Source: Candidatus Fermentibacterota bacterium
GTDB lineage: Bacteria; JAFGKV01
Assembly: GCA_030620115.1 (NCBI GenBank)
Contig: JAUXFG010000106.1
Location: forward strand, 1 to 12,853
Direction of reading: 5' to 3'
Length of the DNA stretch: 12,853 bases
Made by a program: the position numbers and the translations under genes. Under the pieces are notes generated by a model. That model did not search any database, had not been told where the DNA came from, and saw nothing but the letters and a program-made list of their open reading frames with translations. Below are positions 6,072 through 12,853 of this stretch, piece by piece (position 1 is the first letter of the stretch; each line of letters starts with the position of its first letter).

Positions 6072-7154
6072 ATGCACAAGAGGGTGTTCAACTTCTATCC
6101 CGGTCCCGCAACCCTGCCCTTGCCGGCTCTGGAACGGGCGCGGGATGAGTTTCTGGACTTCCAGGGAACCGGCATGTCCATCCTGGAGACAAGCCATCGA
6201 TCCAAAGGATACGATGCCGTGCACCAGGAGACCAAGGCATTGGTCAAGGAGCTGCTCGGACTGACCGATGACTATCACATCCTGTTCCTGCAGGGCGGCG
6301 CAAGCCTCCAGTTTGCCATGGTACCCATGAACCTGTTGGGTGAGGGCCAGAGTGCCGACTACATCAATACGGGTTCCTGGTCAACAAAGGCCATCAAGGA
6401 AGCAAAAATCCTGGGTGATGCCCGCGTTGCCGCCAGCAGCGAGGACAAAAATTTTCAGTACATTCCCAAGAACCCGGATCTCGATCCTGCTGCGGTCTAT
6501 GTGCATCTTACCACCAATAACACCATCGCAGGAACTCAGTACCACGCCTTTCCGGATACCGGCAATGTCCCCATCGTGGCCGATATGTCATCGGACATCT
6601 TCTGGCGGCCCTTTGACGTCAAGCCTTTTGGGATCATCTATGCCGGCGCTCAGAAGAATATGGGCCCCGCCGGCGTCACGCTGGTGATCATACGTGACGA
6701 CATGCTCCAGAAGTGCAAAAGCGGCCTACCTACTCTTCTAAGCTACGGCACGCACGCGAAGAAAGATTCGCTATTCAACACCGGCCCCTGTTTTGCCATC
6801 TACATGGTGCGCAACACCTTGGCCTGGGTGAAGGAACAAGGCGGCCTCGCGGCCATCGAGGCGATAAACAGAAAGAAGGGCGACCTGCTCTATGGTTTGA
6901 TTGACTCGAACCCCGAGTTCTTCAGGGCGCCAGTCGCCAAAGACAGCAGATCGTACATGAACGCGGTCTTCAGGCTCCCCACCGAGGAACTCGAGAAGAC
7001 ATTCATCGCCGAAGCCACGGATCTCGATATGATCGGCCTCAAAGGCCATCGTTCCGTAGGCGGCATCCGCGTGTCTATGTACAACGCCATGCCATTGCAG
7101 GGCGTTGAGAAGCTTGTCGATTTCATGGAGAGCTTCGCCAGGAAACACGCCTGA
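6072..7154 (+). CDS. serC: Phosphoserine aminotransferase
   Basis: SerC is a PLP enzyme that transfers an amino group from glutamate to 3-phosphohydroxypyruvate, giving 3-phosphoserine. The 360-residue product matches the family length. Landmarks in order: FNFYPGPATLP (7-17), SHRSKGYDAVHQE, FLQGGASLQFAMVPMN, NTGSWSTKAI, TTNNTIAGTQY, ADMSSDIFWRP, then YAGAQKNMGPAG with PLP lysine Lys195, and GLKGHRSVGGIRVSMYNA near the C-terminus. The ATG at 6072 is chosen over the upstream in-frame ATG at 6006 because MHKRVFNFYPGPA is the family N-terminus and AAAGGTG lies 6 nt upstream. It follows serA by 22 nt, so the two are one operon. No serB phosphatase is in the window. A strong hairpin follows the stop. 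Confidence 0.96.
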   Translation: MHKRVFNFYPGPATLPLPALERARDEFLDFQGTGMSILETSHRSKGYDAVHQETKALVKELLGLTDDYHILFLQGGASLQFAMVPMNLLGEGQSADYINTGSWSTKAIKEAKILGDARVAASSEDKNFQYIPKNPDLDPAAVYVHLTTNNTIAGTQYHAFPDTGNVPIVADMSSDIFWRPFDVKPFGIIYAGAQKNMGPAGVTLVIIRDDMLQKCKSGLPTLLSYGTHAKKDSLFNTGPCFAIYMVRNTLAWVKEQGGLAAIEAINRKKGDLLYGLIDSNPEFFRAPVAKDSRSYMNAVFRLPTEELEKTFIAEATDLDMIGLKGHRSVGGIRVSMYNAMPLQGVEKLVDFMESFARKHA

Positions 7155-7161
7155 TCTCCAC

Positions 7162-7193
7162 ATGCGAGGGTGCGGGAGACCGCGCCCTCGCAT
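7162..7193 (+). terminator. Hairpin ending the serA-serC operon
   Basis: ATGCGAGGG pairs with CCCTCGCAT, continued by a T-G wobble and GCGG/CCGC around a GAGA tetraloop: 14 consecutive pairs starting 8 nt after the serC stop. No T tract follows, so it is either a transcript-stabilising 3' stem or a weak intrinsic terminator. Confidence 0.55.
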
Positions 7194-7315
7194 CCTACTG
7201 CCGAACCGCAAACACACTGGGCTCGCCCGGACACGGCAAGAGTGACCTCTCAGCAGCCCCCGGTTGTCGAGGTCAACGTCGTGCTAGACGACTAGGAGCA
7301 CTCAAGAGCCCCAAT

Positions 7316-7546
7316 TCATGCGTATGCAAAGACGTCCATTACCTCGGCTCGCAAGGGGGCTGCTTCGCCATGAACCATGCGCCGGATCCGCTCCGTGGTT
7401 TCACGGCTGAAGGTCGTTTCACCGCATCGTGCACAGACGCTGGCCGGAATTTCTTCCACAAGCACGTGCTTTCCTTCAATTACGAATACTTCACTCACCC
7501 GTTCCTGGTTCTCTTCAGTCGAACCACACACATAGCACCGAAACAT
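7316..7546 (-). CDS. YgiT/MqsA-type zinc-finger protein (orphan antitoxin-like)
   Basis: The 76-residue product from the ATG at 7546 begins MFRCYVCG and carries a second CARCGE, so the zinc site is C4-x2-C7 and C38-x2-C41. It ends with the short helical region and the APLRAEVMDVFAYA tail typical of the YgiT-type zinc-finger family. The frame is open another 46 codons upstream, but that part is unlike the family, and GGAGG about 10 nt before the ATG supports this start. Such proteins are usually antitoxins encoded directly after a DUF4258 or similar small toxin. Here the upstream stretch holds no recognisable toxin, only the end of a decayed methyltransferase. It has no helix-turn-helix, unlike full MqsA. 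It may be a leftover antitoxin or may act alone. Confidence 0.7.
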   Translation of the reverse strand: MFRCYVCGSTEENQERVSEVFVIEGKHVLVEEIPASVCARCGETTFSRETTERIRRMVHGEAAPLRAEVMDVFAYA

Positions 7547-7715
7547 ATCCGCCTTACCTCCGTTGAGAGAAGTCAATCCATCGGACGGTGCTTCCCACTT
7601 GCCACCACGATCCACCAATAGAGGGGACCCATAGCTGCGTAGAGCCTGCCAGGCAGCCCAATGCTCAACCCCACATGAAGCCATGGGACGCCGCTTGCAA
7701 AACCCACGCGCTCTC

Positions 7716-8148
7716 TCATATTCTTCTCAGCACTATGATCGGGCGATTTATCTTCGCCGTCTCTTTGATTCTCTCTAACGGCTGGTCGAGATCCCAGTTG
7801 TTCCACCATCCCACAAGTTCAAAATGCGTCAGTCTTTCGATGATGTTCACGAATTCCTAAGGATCTCATGTCCGCATTGATCAACAGAACCTTGTCATTG
7901 AGATCTCCAGCTTTCTTTCGACTGTAATCCAGCATAGCCTCGCTGATATCAAGCCCTGTATACTCATATCCTCTTCTGACGATCTCCTTCATGTGGGGAC
8001 TGTTGCCGGATGCGATTTCAAGAATTCTTCCCACCACGATTCTAGAGTACCGAGCAATGCATTCCTCGAATACGTCAACCTCTCTCGCGATATCGCGAAA
8101 AGAGAATGCGATTTCATAGTACCGTGGATAATCGTACACGGTCTTCAT
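7716..8148 (-). pseudogene. SAM-dependent methyltransferase remnant with internal deletion and frameshift
   Basis: From the ATG at 8148 the frame gives about 96 good residues of a class I methyltransferase: KTVYDYPRYYEIAFSFRD, then RILEIASGNSPHMKEIV (motif I, 41-57), GLDISEAMLDYSRKKA (65-80) and INADMRS (90-96). After this it ends in unrelated residues at 7819. In another frame, 7856 back to 7716, lies a typical methyltransferase C-terminus, EFVNIIERLTHFELVGWW then INRPIIVLRRI and TGA. The central part, roughly 100 residues in relatives, is missing at a junction near 7855-7860. This fits a deletion that also shifted the frame. The product would lack half of the Rossmann core. The substrate was probably a small molecule, but it cannot be named. 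It lies 128 nt downstream of the GNAT gene on the same strand. Confidence 0.7.
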
Positions 8149-8275
8149 GACGAGATCATTCCTTCCCTCTGCCGGTCCGCATTCTTTACCGGGAATCTGC
8201 TTCCTTGCCTCGAGCCCAAAAGACATCTGGACTACCGCGTTCCCCACTGAAGATAGGGCTCTCTATGTTCGTGAT

Positions 8276-8998
8276 CTACTCACATTCATGCAAGATCCAG
8301 ATGTTGGGCTCGATATACTCTCCAAGATCTTTCTGGAGATCAATCATGACAGGATTCAAAGCTCCCTTGACGACATACTCTCCACTCTCGCCAAAATGCA
8401 ACCCTGTCCAGTCCTGCCACTTCGCAATCGTGCCCTTGACCACCATTGAAGGAATTGCTTCCTTCAATATCTTGCCGCCGGCCTTGACATGTACTCTGAG
8501 CCAAGGATCAAAAGGCCATCCTTCCTTTTTCCATTGCATGTAACTCCCCATTGGGATGAGTGGATATTGCGACTTGAGCGTTGGCCTTACCGGAATAATG
8601 AGATTGCGAAATCCGCCTTCCTTGGCCTTCTCCTTGATCACCCTGAGGATTGCCGAGCTCACTCCTTTGCCTGCATGCTTCTTCCTTACAACAATGGCGA
8701 GTGCGCAAAGGGCATTGGCTGGTTTGGACGCTCGTGTAATCAACCGCACCGCTTCATCGAAGCCTGCCGGCAAGCCTTCAGTCGTACCATTCCAGAAGAT
8801 GGGGAAAGCATTCGCCAGCCCGAGGTACTCGTCTGCATCTTTGAAAAGCAGTTGATATTGGGGGAATCTCCCATACAGATCCCTCCAGTACTTCTTCACA
8901 GCTTCATCTTCACTCAGAAACCTCGGCCATGGCTCACTATGAATCTCGTTGATCACTTCGACAAGTGAGGGATCATCGAGTAAGATCTCTGTTTGCAT
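8276..8998 (-). CDS. GNAT-like N-acyltransferase
   Basis: The 240-residue soluble protein carries a GNAT-type acyl-CoA binding segment: strand ALCALAIVV (97-104), then RKKHAGKGVSSAIL (105-118), matching the R/Q-x-x-G-x-G/A pyrophosphate loop with G110 and G112, followed by helix and strand FRNLIIPVRPT. The C-terminal half (DPWLRVHVKAGGKI, SMVVKGT, WTGLHFGESGEYVVKGAL, EPNIWI) belongs to an uncharacterised acyltransferase-like group, not to a standard GNAT of known substrate. The ATG at 8998 follows GAGGTG and AAGG. A promoter at 9051-9079 fits. The methyltransferase remnant lies downstream on the same strand and may once have been co-transcribed, as in small-molecule modification pairs. The substrate is unknown. 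Confidence 0.75.
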   Translation of the reverse strand: MQTEILLDDPSLVEVINEIHSEPWPRFLSEDEAVKKYWRDLYGRFPQYQLLFKDADEYLGLANAFPIFWNGTTEGLPAGFDEAVRLITRASKPANALCALAIVVRKKHAGKGVSSAILRVIKEKAKEGGFRNLIIPVRPTLKSQYPLIPMGSYMQWKKEGWPFDPWLRVHVKAGGKILKEAIPSMVVKGTIAKWQDWTGLHFGESGEYVVKGALNPVMIDLQKDLGEYIEPNIWILHECE

Positions 8999-9050
8999 TT
9001 CCTTTTCACCTCAACTGTACATATTCCTGATCCATTCGATCCTATGGGAT

Positions 9051-9079
9051 AGTGTATGCCGGAAATGCAACATAGTCAA
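9051..9079 (-). promoter_or_regulatory. Sigma-70-like promoter of the GNAT gene
   Basis: On the minus strand TTGACT (9074-9079, 5 of 6 consensus bases) and TACACT (9051-9056, 4 of 6) are separated by exactly 17 nt. Transcription would start near 9044, leaving a leader of about 46 nt before the ATG at 8998. It lies just outside the left end of repeat copy 2. Confidence 0.5.
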
Positions 9080-9090
9080 TCCGGAGGTAT

Positions 9091-9303
9091 CTTTGGAGTG
9101 CGATGCTTGCGCTTTGTTCTGCGCGAGCCATGCTTCCGCGATGAGTCCTCATTGCCGACTGTTCGATGGGGAATCCCGCGCAGTACGCGGGACTCGGGAA
9201 AAGCGGTAGCCCCGCGCAGTACGCGGGGCTACCGCACTCCAAAGGGGGAAAACGGTGTTATCTCACCGGGTAGCGTATTCGTCCGTCACATCAACGCTTC
9301 TTG
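9091..9303. repeat. Nested-palindrome dispersed repeat, copy 2
   Basis: The core 9091-9244 is bounded by the 12-bp inverted repeat CTTTGGAGTGCG and CGCACTCCAAAG. It contains TCCCGCG-CAGTA-CGCGGGA at 9174-9192 and the 14-bp stem with CAGTA loop at 9203-9235, both identical to copy 1 (1624-1876). It lacks the TCCGCC-type palindrome of copy 1. Homology continues beyond the right inverted repeat to 9303, through the start of the next gene. There is no coding capacity of its own. Together with the short promoter region it fills the gap between the GNAT gene and the TMTC-like gene. Confidence 0.8.
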
Positions 9304-11036
9304 GTCTGTTGGTCTTCTCGCTCTTGCTCAACTGGAACAATATCCACAACGAGCTTGTGTACGATGACCACGAAGCCATCACGAACAATGAGAACGCCCA
9401 CGGTATTGCGAACACGAAGCGCATATTCACCACGCCATCGTGGTGGTCGTCATCCGTCACCTATGTCCGGCACTACCGCCCCCTCACTACATGGACATAT
9501 GCGCTGAATTACTCACTTCATGGGCTCAGTGCCGAAGGGTATCATCTGGTCAACAATACCCTCCATGGGCTCGTTTCCGGTCTTGTCTATCTCGTGCTGA
9601 CCGCCAGTGGGATGGGTGCTGCCCCCGCATTGATCGCTGCCGGCTTCTTTCTCGCGCACCCGGTTCATGTGGAGGCGGTCAACTGGGCCAACTGCAGGGC
9701 CGATATTCTTGCCGGAGGCTTCATTCTTCTTTCCCTGCTTCTTCACATCAGGGTGACTCACTCGTCGACGCGGGGGAAACGAGCATTGTTCATCACTGCG
9801 GGTCTGTTGAGCTTCATCCTGGCCGGGCTATCCAAGGAAACAGGCTTCATGGCGCCGTTCGTGATTTTGGCCTGGGACCTGATCATGCATGATGGCGGGG
9901 ACTTCCGGAGGAGTTGGGCTCGTCTCAAGACAGGAGCCTGGAAGGAGCACTGTCTTTACTTCTTGATCCTGGCGATCTTCATTTGGAGCAGGGCCCAGTT
10001 TGTGGGAGGTGCAGCAGAAGCCACCGTGTCCAAGATGGCATCTCCACTGGGTGCGGCGGGATTCCTTGAGCGGCTCCACACAGGGAGCTACGTAATCGCC
10101 CGCTACGTGTGGCTTCTGGTCTGGCCCGCGAAGCTCTCCGTGGATTACTCGCCGAATGAGATCACGCTGGTGACTTCCGGGGAGGATCCCCGCGCGCTCC
10201 TGGGCCTTGGTCTCATCCTGGCATATGCAGCGGCTATTGCGCTCATGGTCAAACGGAGCCGGGTCACGTCTTTCTCCCTGGCGGCAGCAGCCATCATCCT
10301 GGCGCCTGGAGCCAATATCTTCTTCCCCGTTGGCACCATCATGGCTGAACGCTTGATGTATCTGCCCGTGTTGGCGCTTTGTGTGCCACTTGCGCTGGCG
10401 ATCTGGCACGGTAATCAGCGCCTCAAGCGAGCAGGCCTTACACTCATTCTGATCCTTCTTGTGCTCATTGGCTACAGCGCCCGAACCGTCCTACGTAACA
10501 AAGATTGGAAAAATGAGGAGACGCTCTTCAGGACGGCTCTCGCCGCCTCCCCCCGAAGCGCCATGGCACATAAGAACCTCGCATCGGTCCTTCATCAGAA
10601 AGGCATGTACGACCAAGCAATCCCGTTGGCGGAGCGAGCAATCGAGATACTCCCCAAATTTCCGGACGCGCACCTCGTGTTGGGGAACTGCTACTTCATG
10701 AAAGGTCGATGGGCCGAGGCGGAAACCGCATACCGAAACACCCTAAGCCTGGTACCAGACCACGCTTCAGCCCATCTCAACCTGGGAGCCGCGTATCACG
10801 TGACAGGTCATTTCCCTGAAGCGCTGGCCATGTTCAACAAGGCAATCAGCCTCGACCCCCGTCTGGATCTCGCCTGGTTCAATCGCGTCCATACCCTGGT
10901 TGCTCTCTATCGCCTGGATGAGGCAAAAATGGCGCTGGAGGCAGCCACGCAGCGATTCCCCGATCATCCCGCCGCACCAGACGCCAGAGCCAAAATCGAA
11001 AGGGCGCGGCTCACCAACATGAAATCTGGATCATAG
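9255..11036 (+). CDS. TMTC-like GT-C membrane glycosyltransferase with C-terminal TPRs
   Basis: This 593-residue polytopic membrane protein resembles TMTC / PMT-type GT-C glycosyltransferases that use lipid-linked sugars. Helix 1 is at about 14-30, followed by YDDHEAI with the Asp37-Asp38 pair in the first external loop, the usual catalytic site. Then come YRPLTTWTYALNY (74-86), HLVN, HPVHVEAVNW and CRADIL (135-152), about ten more hydrophobic segments to residue 411, and RLMYLP (366-371). Residues 435-570 form about four TPRs (NLASVLHQKGMYDQAI, LVLGNCYFMKGRWAEAE, LNLGAAYHVTGHFPEA). The GTG at 9255 has GGGGG 6 nt upstream; no later start keeps helix 1. That start, its ribosome site and about 16 codons lie in repeat copy 2. 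The acceptor and sugar are unknown. It is monocistronic, convergent with abiEii. Confidence 0.85.
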   Translation: MLSHRVAYSSVTSTLLGLLVFSLLLNWNNIHNELVYDDHEAITNNENAHGIANTKRIFTTPSWWSSSVTYVRHYRPLTTWTYALNYSLHGLSAEGYHLVNNTLHGLVSGLVYLVLTASGMGAAPALIAAGFFLAHPVHVEAVNWANCRADILAGGFILLSLLLHIRVTHSSTRGKRALFITAGLLSFILAGLSKETGFMAPFVILAWDLIMHDGGDFRRSWARLKTGAWKEHCLYFLILAIFIWSRAQFVGGAAEATVSKMASPLGAAGFLERLHTGSYVIARYVWLLVWPAKLSVDYSPNEITLVTSGEDPRALLGLGLILAYAAAIALMVKRSRVTSFSLAAAAIILAPGANIFFPVGTIMAERLMYLPVLALCVPLALAIWHGNQRLKRAGLTLILILLVLIGYSARTVLRNKDWKNEETLFRTALAASPRSAMAHKNLASVLHQKGMYDQAIPLAERAIEILPKFPDAHLVLGNCYFMKGRWAEAETAYRNTLSLVPDHASAHLNLGAAYHVTGHFPEALAMFNKAISLDPRLDLAWFNRVHTLVALYRLDEAKMALEAATQRFPDHPAAPDARAKIERARLTNMKSGS

Positions 11037-11096
11037 ATCCTAGCCCGGACTATGCATTCACGGGTTTCAGTATTCCAGTCTTCCCTGGGCCTTCCA

Positions 11097-11855
11097 TCAC
11101 AATGTGCGCAGCTTCTCGACTCCTCGAACCGCCTCCTCATACTCCACGAACTGTGGCAAGAGCGGCCTCAAGTCACGTTGCCAATCTCTGCTGACTCGGG
11201 TCAGTGCGTTGTCGAGGGTATCGAGTCCAAAAGCCATATCATACATCGCCAGCTTACGATCAAGGAGCTGTCTATCTGGTGTCACTCCTTGCCTGAGTAT
11301 CAGCCAGACGTCAAATAGGTCCCGAGGCTTACTTCGAACCAAAAGAGCACGGATCTTCTCCGCCAGCAGGTGCTCGGGCGTCAGCACCGTGACCACAAAG
11401 GGCCTCAGGTCATCGAACTCCGATGTCACCAGTTCTCGCCGTGTTTCCACCACCTCAGATCGACGATTGATATCTACGCGTACTTTCCCCTTGCTGCGCT
11501 CCCGCCCATCATGGAGCGGCCCCCGATAGCTCACATCGAAGCTGTAGCCCATTTGTGACTCCCACTCATTCCGCACCTCAGCCTGGCCCCCGAAACGGGC
11601 TACCTCATCAGCAATCCGATGCCACAGGTTGCGCAAGACCTCCACATCAACTAGACTGTTGAAATCAAGGTCTTCGGAGTACCGACTCCCTTGGTAAACC
11701 AGCCGCAACGCGGTTCCCCCTTTGAAGACCAGTGATTGTGATCGGGCGAAGAGCAAGAACAGAAGCATGTGCTGTATATATTCCCTCTCCTGAACCTGCA
11801 TGCTAATGTGATTCCGCTGTGCCAGCCGCTGAATCTGTGTACGCGTCAACATCAT
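11097..11855 (-). CDS. abiEii: AbiEii-type nucleotidyltransferase toxin (type IV TA / abortive infection)
   Basis: The 252-residue product has the layout of AbiEii/MNT-type nucleotidyltransferases (PF08843): FKGGTALRLVYQGSRYSEDLDF, with GG at 46-47 and the metal-binding D62 and D64 in SEDLDF; RVDINRR with D128; and EHLLAEKIRALL with SKPRDLFDVW at 161-184 (K167, R178, D179, D182). AbiEii transfers nucleotides to targets such as tRNA and arrests growth, giving phage resistance. The ATG at 11855 overlaps the abiEi stop as ATGA, with AAGGAG 4 nt upstream; a second ATG at 11852 is equally possible. The further upstream frame (to 11909) lies within abiEi and is rejected. Key residues appear intact, so the toxin is probably active. 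It is convergent with the TMTC-like gene, 60 nt away. Confidence 0.88.
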   Translation of the reverse strand: MMLTRTQIQRLAQRNHISMQVQEREYIQHMLLFLLFARSQSLVFKGGTALRLVYQGSRYSEDLDFNSLVDVEVLRNLWHRIADEVARFGGQAEVRNEWESQMGYSFDVSYRGPLHDGRERSKGKVRVDINRRSEVVETRRELVTSEFDDLRPFVVTVLTPEHLLAEKIRALLVRSKPRDLFDVWLILRQGVTPDRQLLDRKLAMYDMAFGLDTLDNALTRVSRDWQRDLRPLLPQFVEYEEAVRGVEKLRTL

Positions 11856-12625
11856 CCTACTCCTTGGGGGAACAGTTCCTTTTCCGTCATGTTGACGACC
11901 AATCGCCACCGAGAGTCAACGGTGCCACTTCGTGGTCGGGAAGGATCAAGTTTGATGGGAGTGGTTGAACAGATTAGCCCATGAACGGGATGACCTAGTG
12001 TCTCCAATAGATAGCCAAGCCGCGAACCCAGACTCCTGTCTCCCATTCTATTGGCGTATTCTATCAGGGTCGGCATATCCGTGACCTCCAACGCTGTCCG
12101 CAGAGCTTTGGCTATCTCACCAATCCCGCCGGCATAGCGAGGCTGCTGGAGGCTGTCCACGATAGCTTTTTCTTCATCTGCAATGACTACAGGGAGCTCA
12201 CCCACCATTTCTCGTCGATAGCCAAAAAATTTCCGGGGTTGTACGCTCACGAAACGGAAACGGAAACCATGGAAGACCACAGGACGCTTTTTCTTGGTTG
12301 TGGCCACGAATATGGTGAAGGGCACCTGCTCGGTGAAGCCGTAGAAATGAAGCGCCGACCAGTAGGAGACGTAGCCTGGGGTGACCAATTGGCCGGCAAT
12401 AAAAAGCGGGTTTGCCAGCACACGTTCCGGTTCCAGTCCCAGAAGCATGTACTTGCCCTTTTCCACTTCTGCGATCAGCTCGCTCTGCTTGAGCCGCGCG
12501 ATCAAACGATAGGCGCGGGCGAGATCCATCCCAAAGAGGGCGGAGAGCAAACCAGGAGTGAAATAGAACAGCTCTTGTTGACGAAGTTGTTGTGCAATAG
12601 AAATCGGGGTGAGATTTCGTTTCAT
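11852..12625 (-). CDS. abiEi: AbiEi-type antitoxin with N-terminal winged helix
   Basis: The product of 257 residues begins MKRNLTPISI at the ATG at 12625, with AAAGGAA about 9 nt upstream. The ATG at 12652 would sit right at the predicted transcription start and lacks a normal leader. Residues 1-62 form a winged helix-turn-helix (FTPGLLSALFGMDLARAYRLIARL, then a wing ending EKGKYMLLG). The AbiEi signature VSYWSALHFYGFTEQVP is at 86-102, followed by the beta-rich region FVATTKKKRPVVFHGFRFRF and ADEEKAIVDSLQQPRYAGG. AbiEi represses its own operon and neutralises AbiEii without forming a complex (type IV). The 4-nt overlap with abiEii implies translational coupling. Confidence 0.86.
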   Translation of the reverse strand: MKRNLTPISIAQQLRQQELFYFTPGLLSALFGMDLARAYRLIARLKQSELIAEVEKGKYMLLGLEPERVLANPLFIAGQLVTPGYVSYWSALHFYGFTEQVPFTIFVATTKKKRPVVFHGFRFRFVSVQPRKFFGYRREMVGELPVVIADEEKAIVDSLQQPRYAGGIGEIAKALRTALEVTDMPTLIEYANRMGDRSLGSRLGYLLETLGHPVHGLICSTTPIKLDPSRPRSGTVDSRWRLVVNMTEKELFPQGVG

Positions 12626-12661
12626 TTCGAAGAATTCCTTTCTCGATTTCATTCCCCAGTG

Positions 12662-12690
12662 ATGATAACATCTGGTCACAGGATGTGCAA
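12662..12690 (-). promoter_or_regulatory. Promoter of the abiEi-abiEii operon
   Basis: On the minus strand TATCAT (12662-12667, 5 of 6) lies 17 nt from TTGCAC (12685-12690, first three bases of TTGACA). Transcription would start near 12655, giving a leader of about 30 nt to the ATG at 12625. The -10 lies in CCAG...CTGG partial symmetry, a possible site for AbiEi autorepression. Confidence 0.45.
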
Positions 12691-12781
12691 CTAAGGATAT
12701 CCCCGACTTGCGGACTGCCACAAGGAGAGGGGAAGTCAGGCAGATGAATGATGAATAGAGATCCTTTGTTTCTTTCAGTCG

Positions 12782-12836
12782 CTCAGAATGACAGCGGTGG
12801 GAGGTGTTCAGGCGTTGCGATGCGTGCCATTCTGAG
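12782..12836. repeat. Inverted pair of a short dispersed repeat (CTCAGAATG/CATTCTGAG)
   Basis: CTCAGAATGACA (12782-12793) faces TGCCATTCTGAG (12825-12836), complementary at 11 of 12 positions. Similarity continues outward: TCAGTCG on the left corresponds to the complement of CGACCGAA at the right edge, with about 8 nt absent on the left. Short repeats of this type (CATTCTGAG followed by GCGA) are common between genes in many environmental bacterial genomes. The right end may continue beyond the window. Confidence 0.5.
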
Positions 12837-12853
12837 GGAGCAGAGCGACCGAA

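Noticed and set aside
7278-7292. GTCGT/ACGAC hairpin as terminator for the YgiT-type gene
   Set aside because: Only 5 bp, no T tract on the minus strand; indistinguishable from chance.
7573-7809. Minus-strand 78-codon ORF as the toxin partner of the YgiT-type gene
   Set aside because: PDHSAEKNMRERVG faintly recalls DUF4258 toxins, but the rest does not, and the 5' half overlaps the readable methyltransferase C-terminus in another frame.

Overview
The window is about 12.9 kb of moderately GC-rich bacterial chromosome. It mixes a small housekeeping core (serine biosynthesis) with accessory genes, dispersed palindromic repeats and decayed genes. I recognise no species-specific marker. The DUF1015-serA-serC cluster, a TMTC-like membrane glycosyltransferase with TPRs, a four-helix-bundle (S23/IVS-type) gene and abundant small palindromes together suggest an uncultured bacterium, perhaps of the Planctomycetes-Verrucomicrobia-Kiritimatiellota type. 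That placement is an impression, not a result.

Layout. 1-70: 3' end of an upstream gene with an acidic, SSB-like tail. 189-1475 (+): an orphan beta-class DNA methyltransferase fused to a degenerate staphylococcal-nuclease-like domain, followed by a good intrinsic terminator. 1624-1876: copy 1 of a nested-palindrome repeat bounded by inverted repeats. 1843-2925 (-): an MFS transporter that has lost its first two membrane helices and whose last codons are repeat sequence. 3250-4488 (+): a DUF1015 protein with a ParB/SerK-like DGHHR motif. 4626-5120: a cassette carrying a four-helix-bundle gene between long inverted arms made of heptads. 5174-6049 and 6072-7154 (+): serA and serC, ended by a 14-pair hairpin. 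7316-7546 (-): an orphan YgiT/MqsA-type zinc-finger antitoxin. 7716-8148 (-): a SAM methyltransferase remnant with an internal deletion. 8276-8998 (-): a GNAT-like acyltransferase with its own promoter. 9091-9303: copy 2 of the palindromic repeat, which supplies the ribosome binding site, start codon and first codons of the TMTC-like gene 9255-11036 (+). 11097-12625 (-): an abiEi-abiEii type IV toxin-antitoxin / phage-abortive-infection pair, translationally coupled by an ATGA overlap. 12782-12853: an inverted pair of a short dispersed repeat.

How the genes relate. SerA and SerC carry out steps 1 and 2 of phosphoserine synthesis. DUF1015 probably belongs to the same metabolic unit, and the four-helix cassette appears to have landed between it and serA. 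In the cassette, the ribosome binding site lies in one inverted arm and the stop codon in the other, so the transcript can close into a long stem around the ORF, much like an IVS of 23S rRNA but outside rRNA. This is the most unusual arrangement here. An 18-nt palindrome, of a type also found inside repeat copy 1, interrupts the right arm. Otherwise the window records turnover: truncated genes, orphan antitoxin, defence genes, and repeats reused as gene starts and ends.
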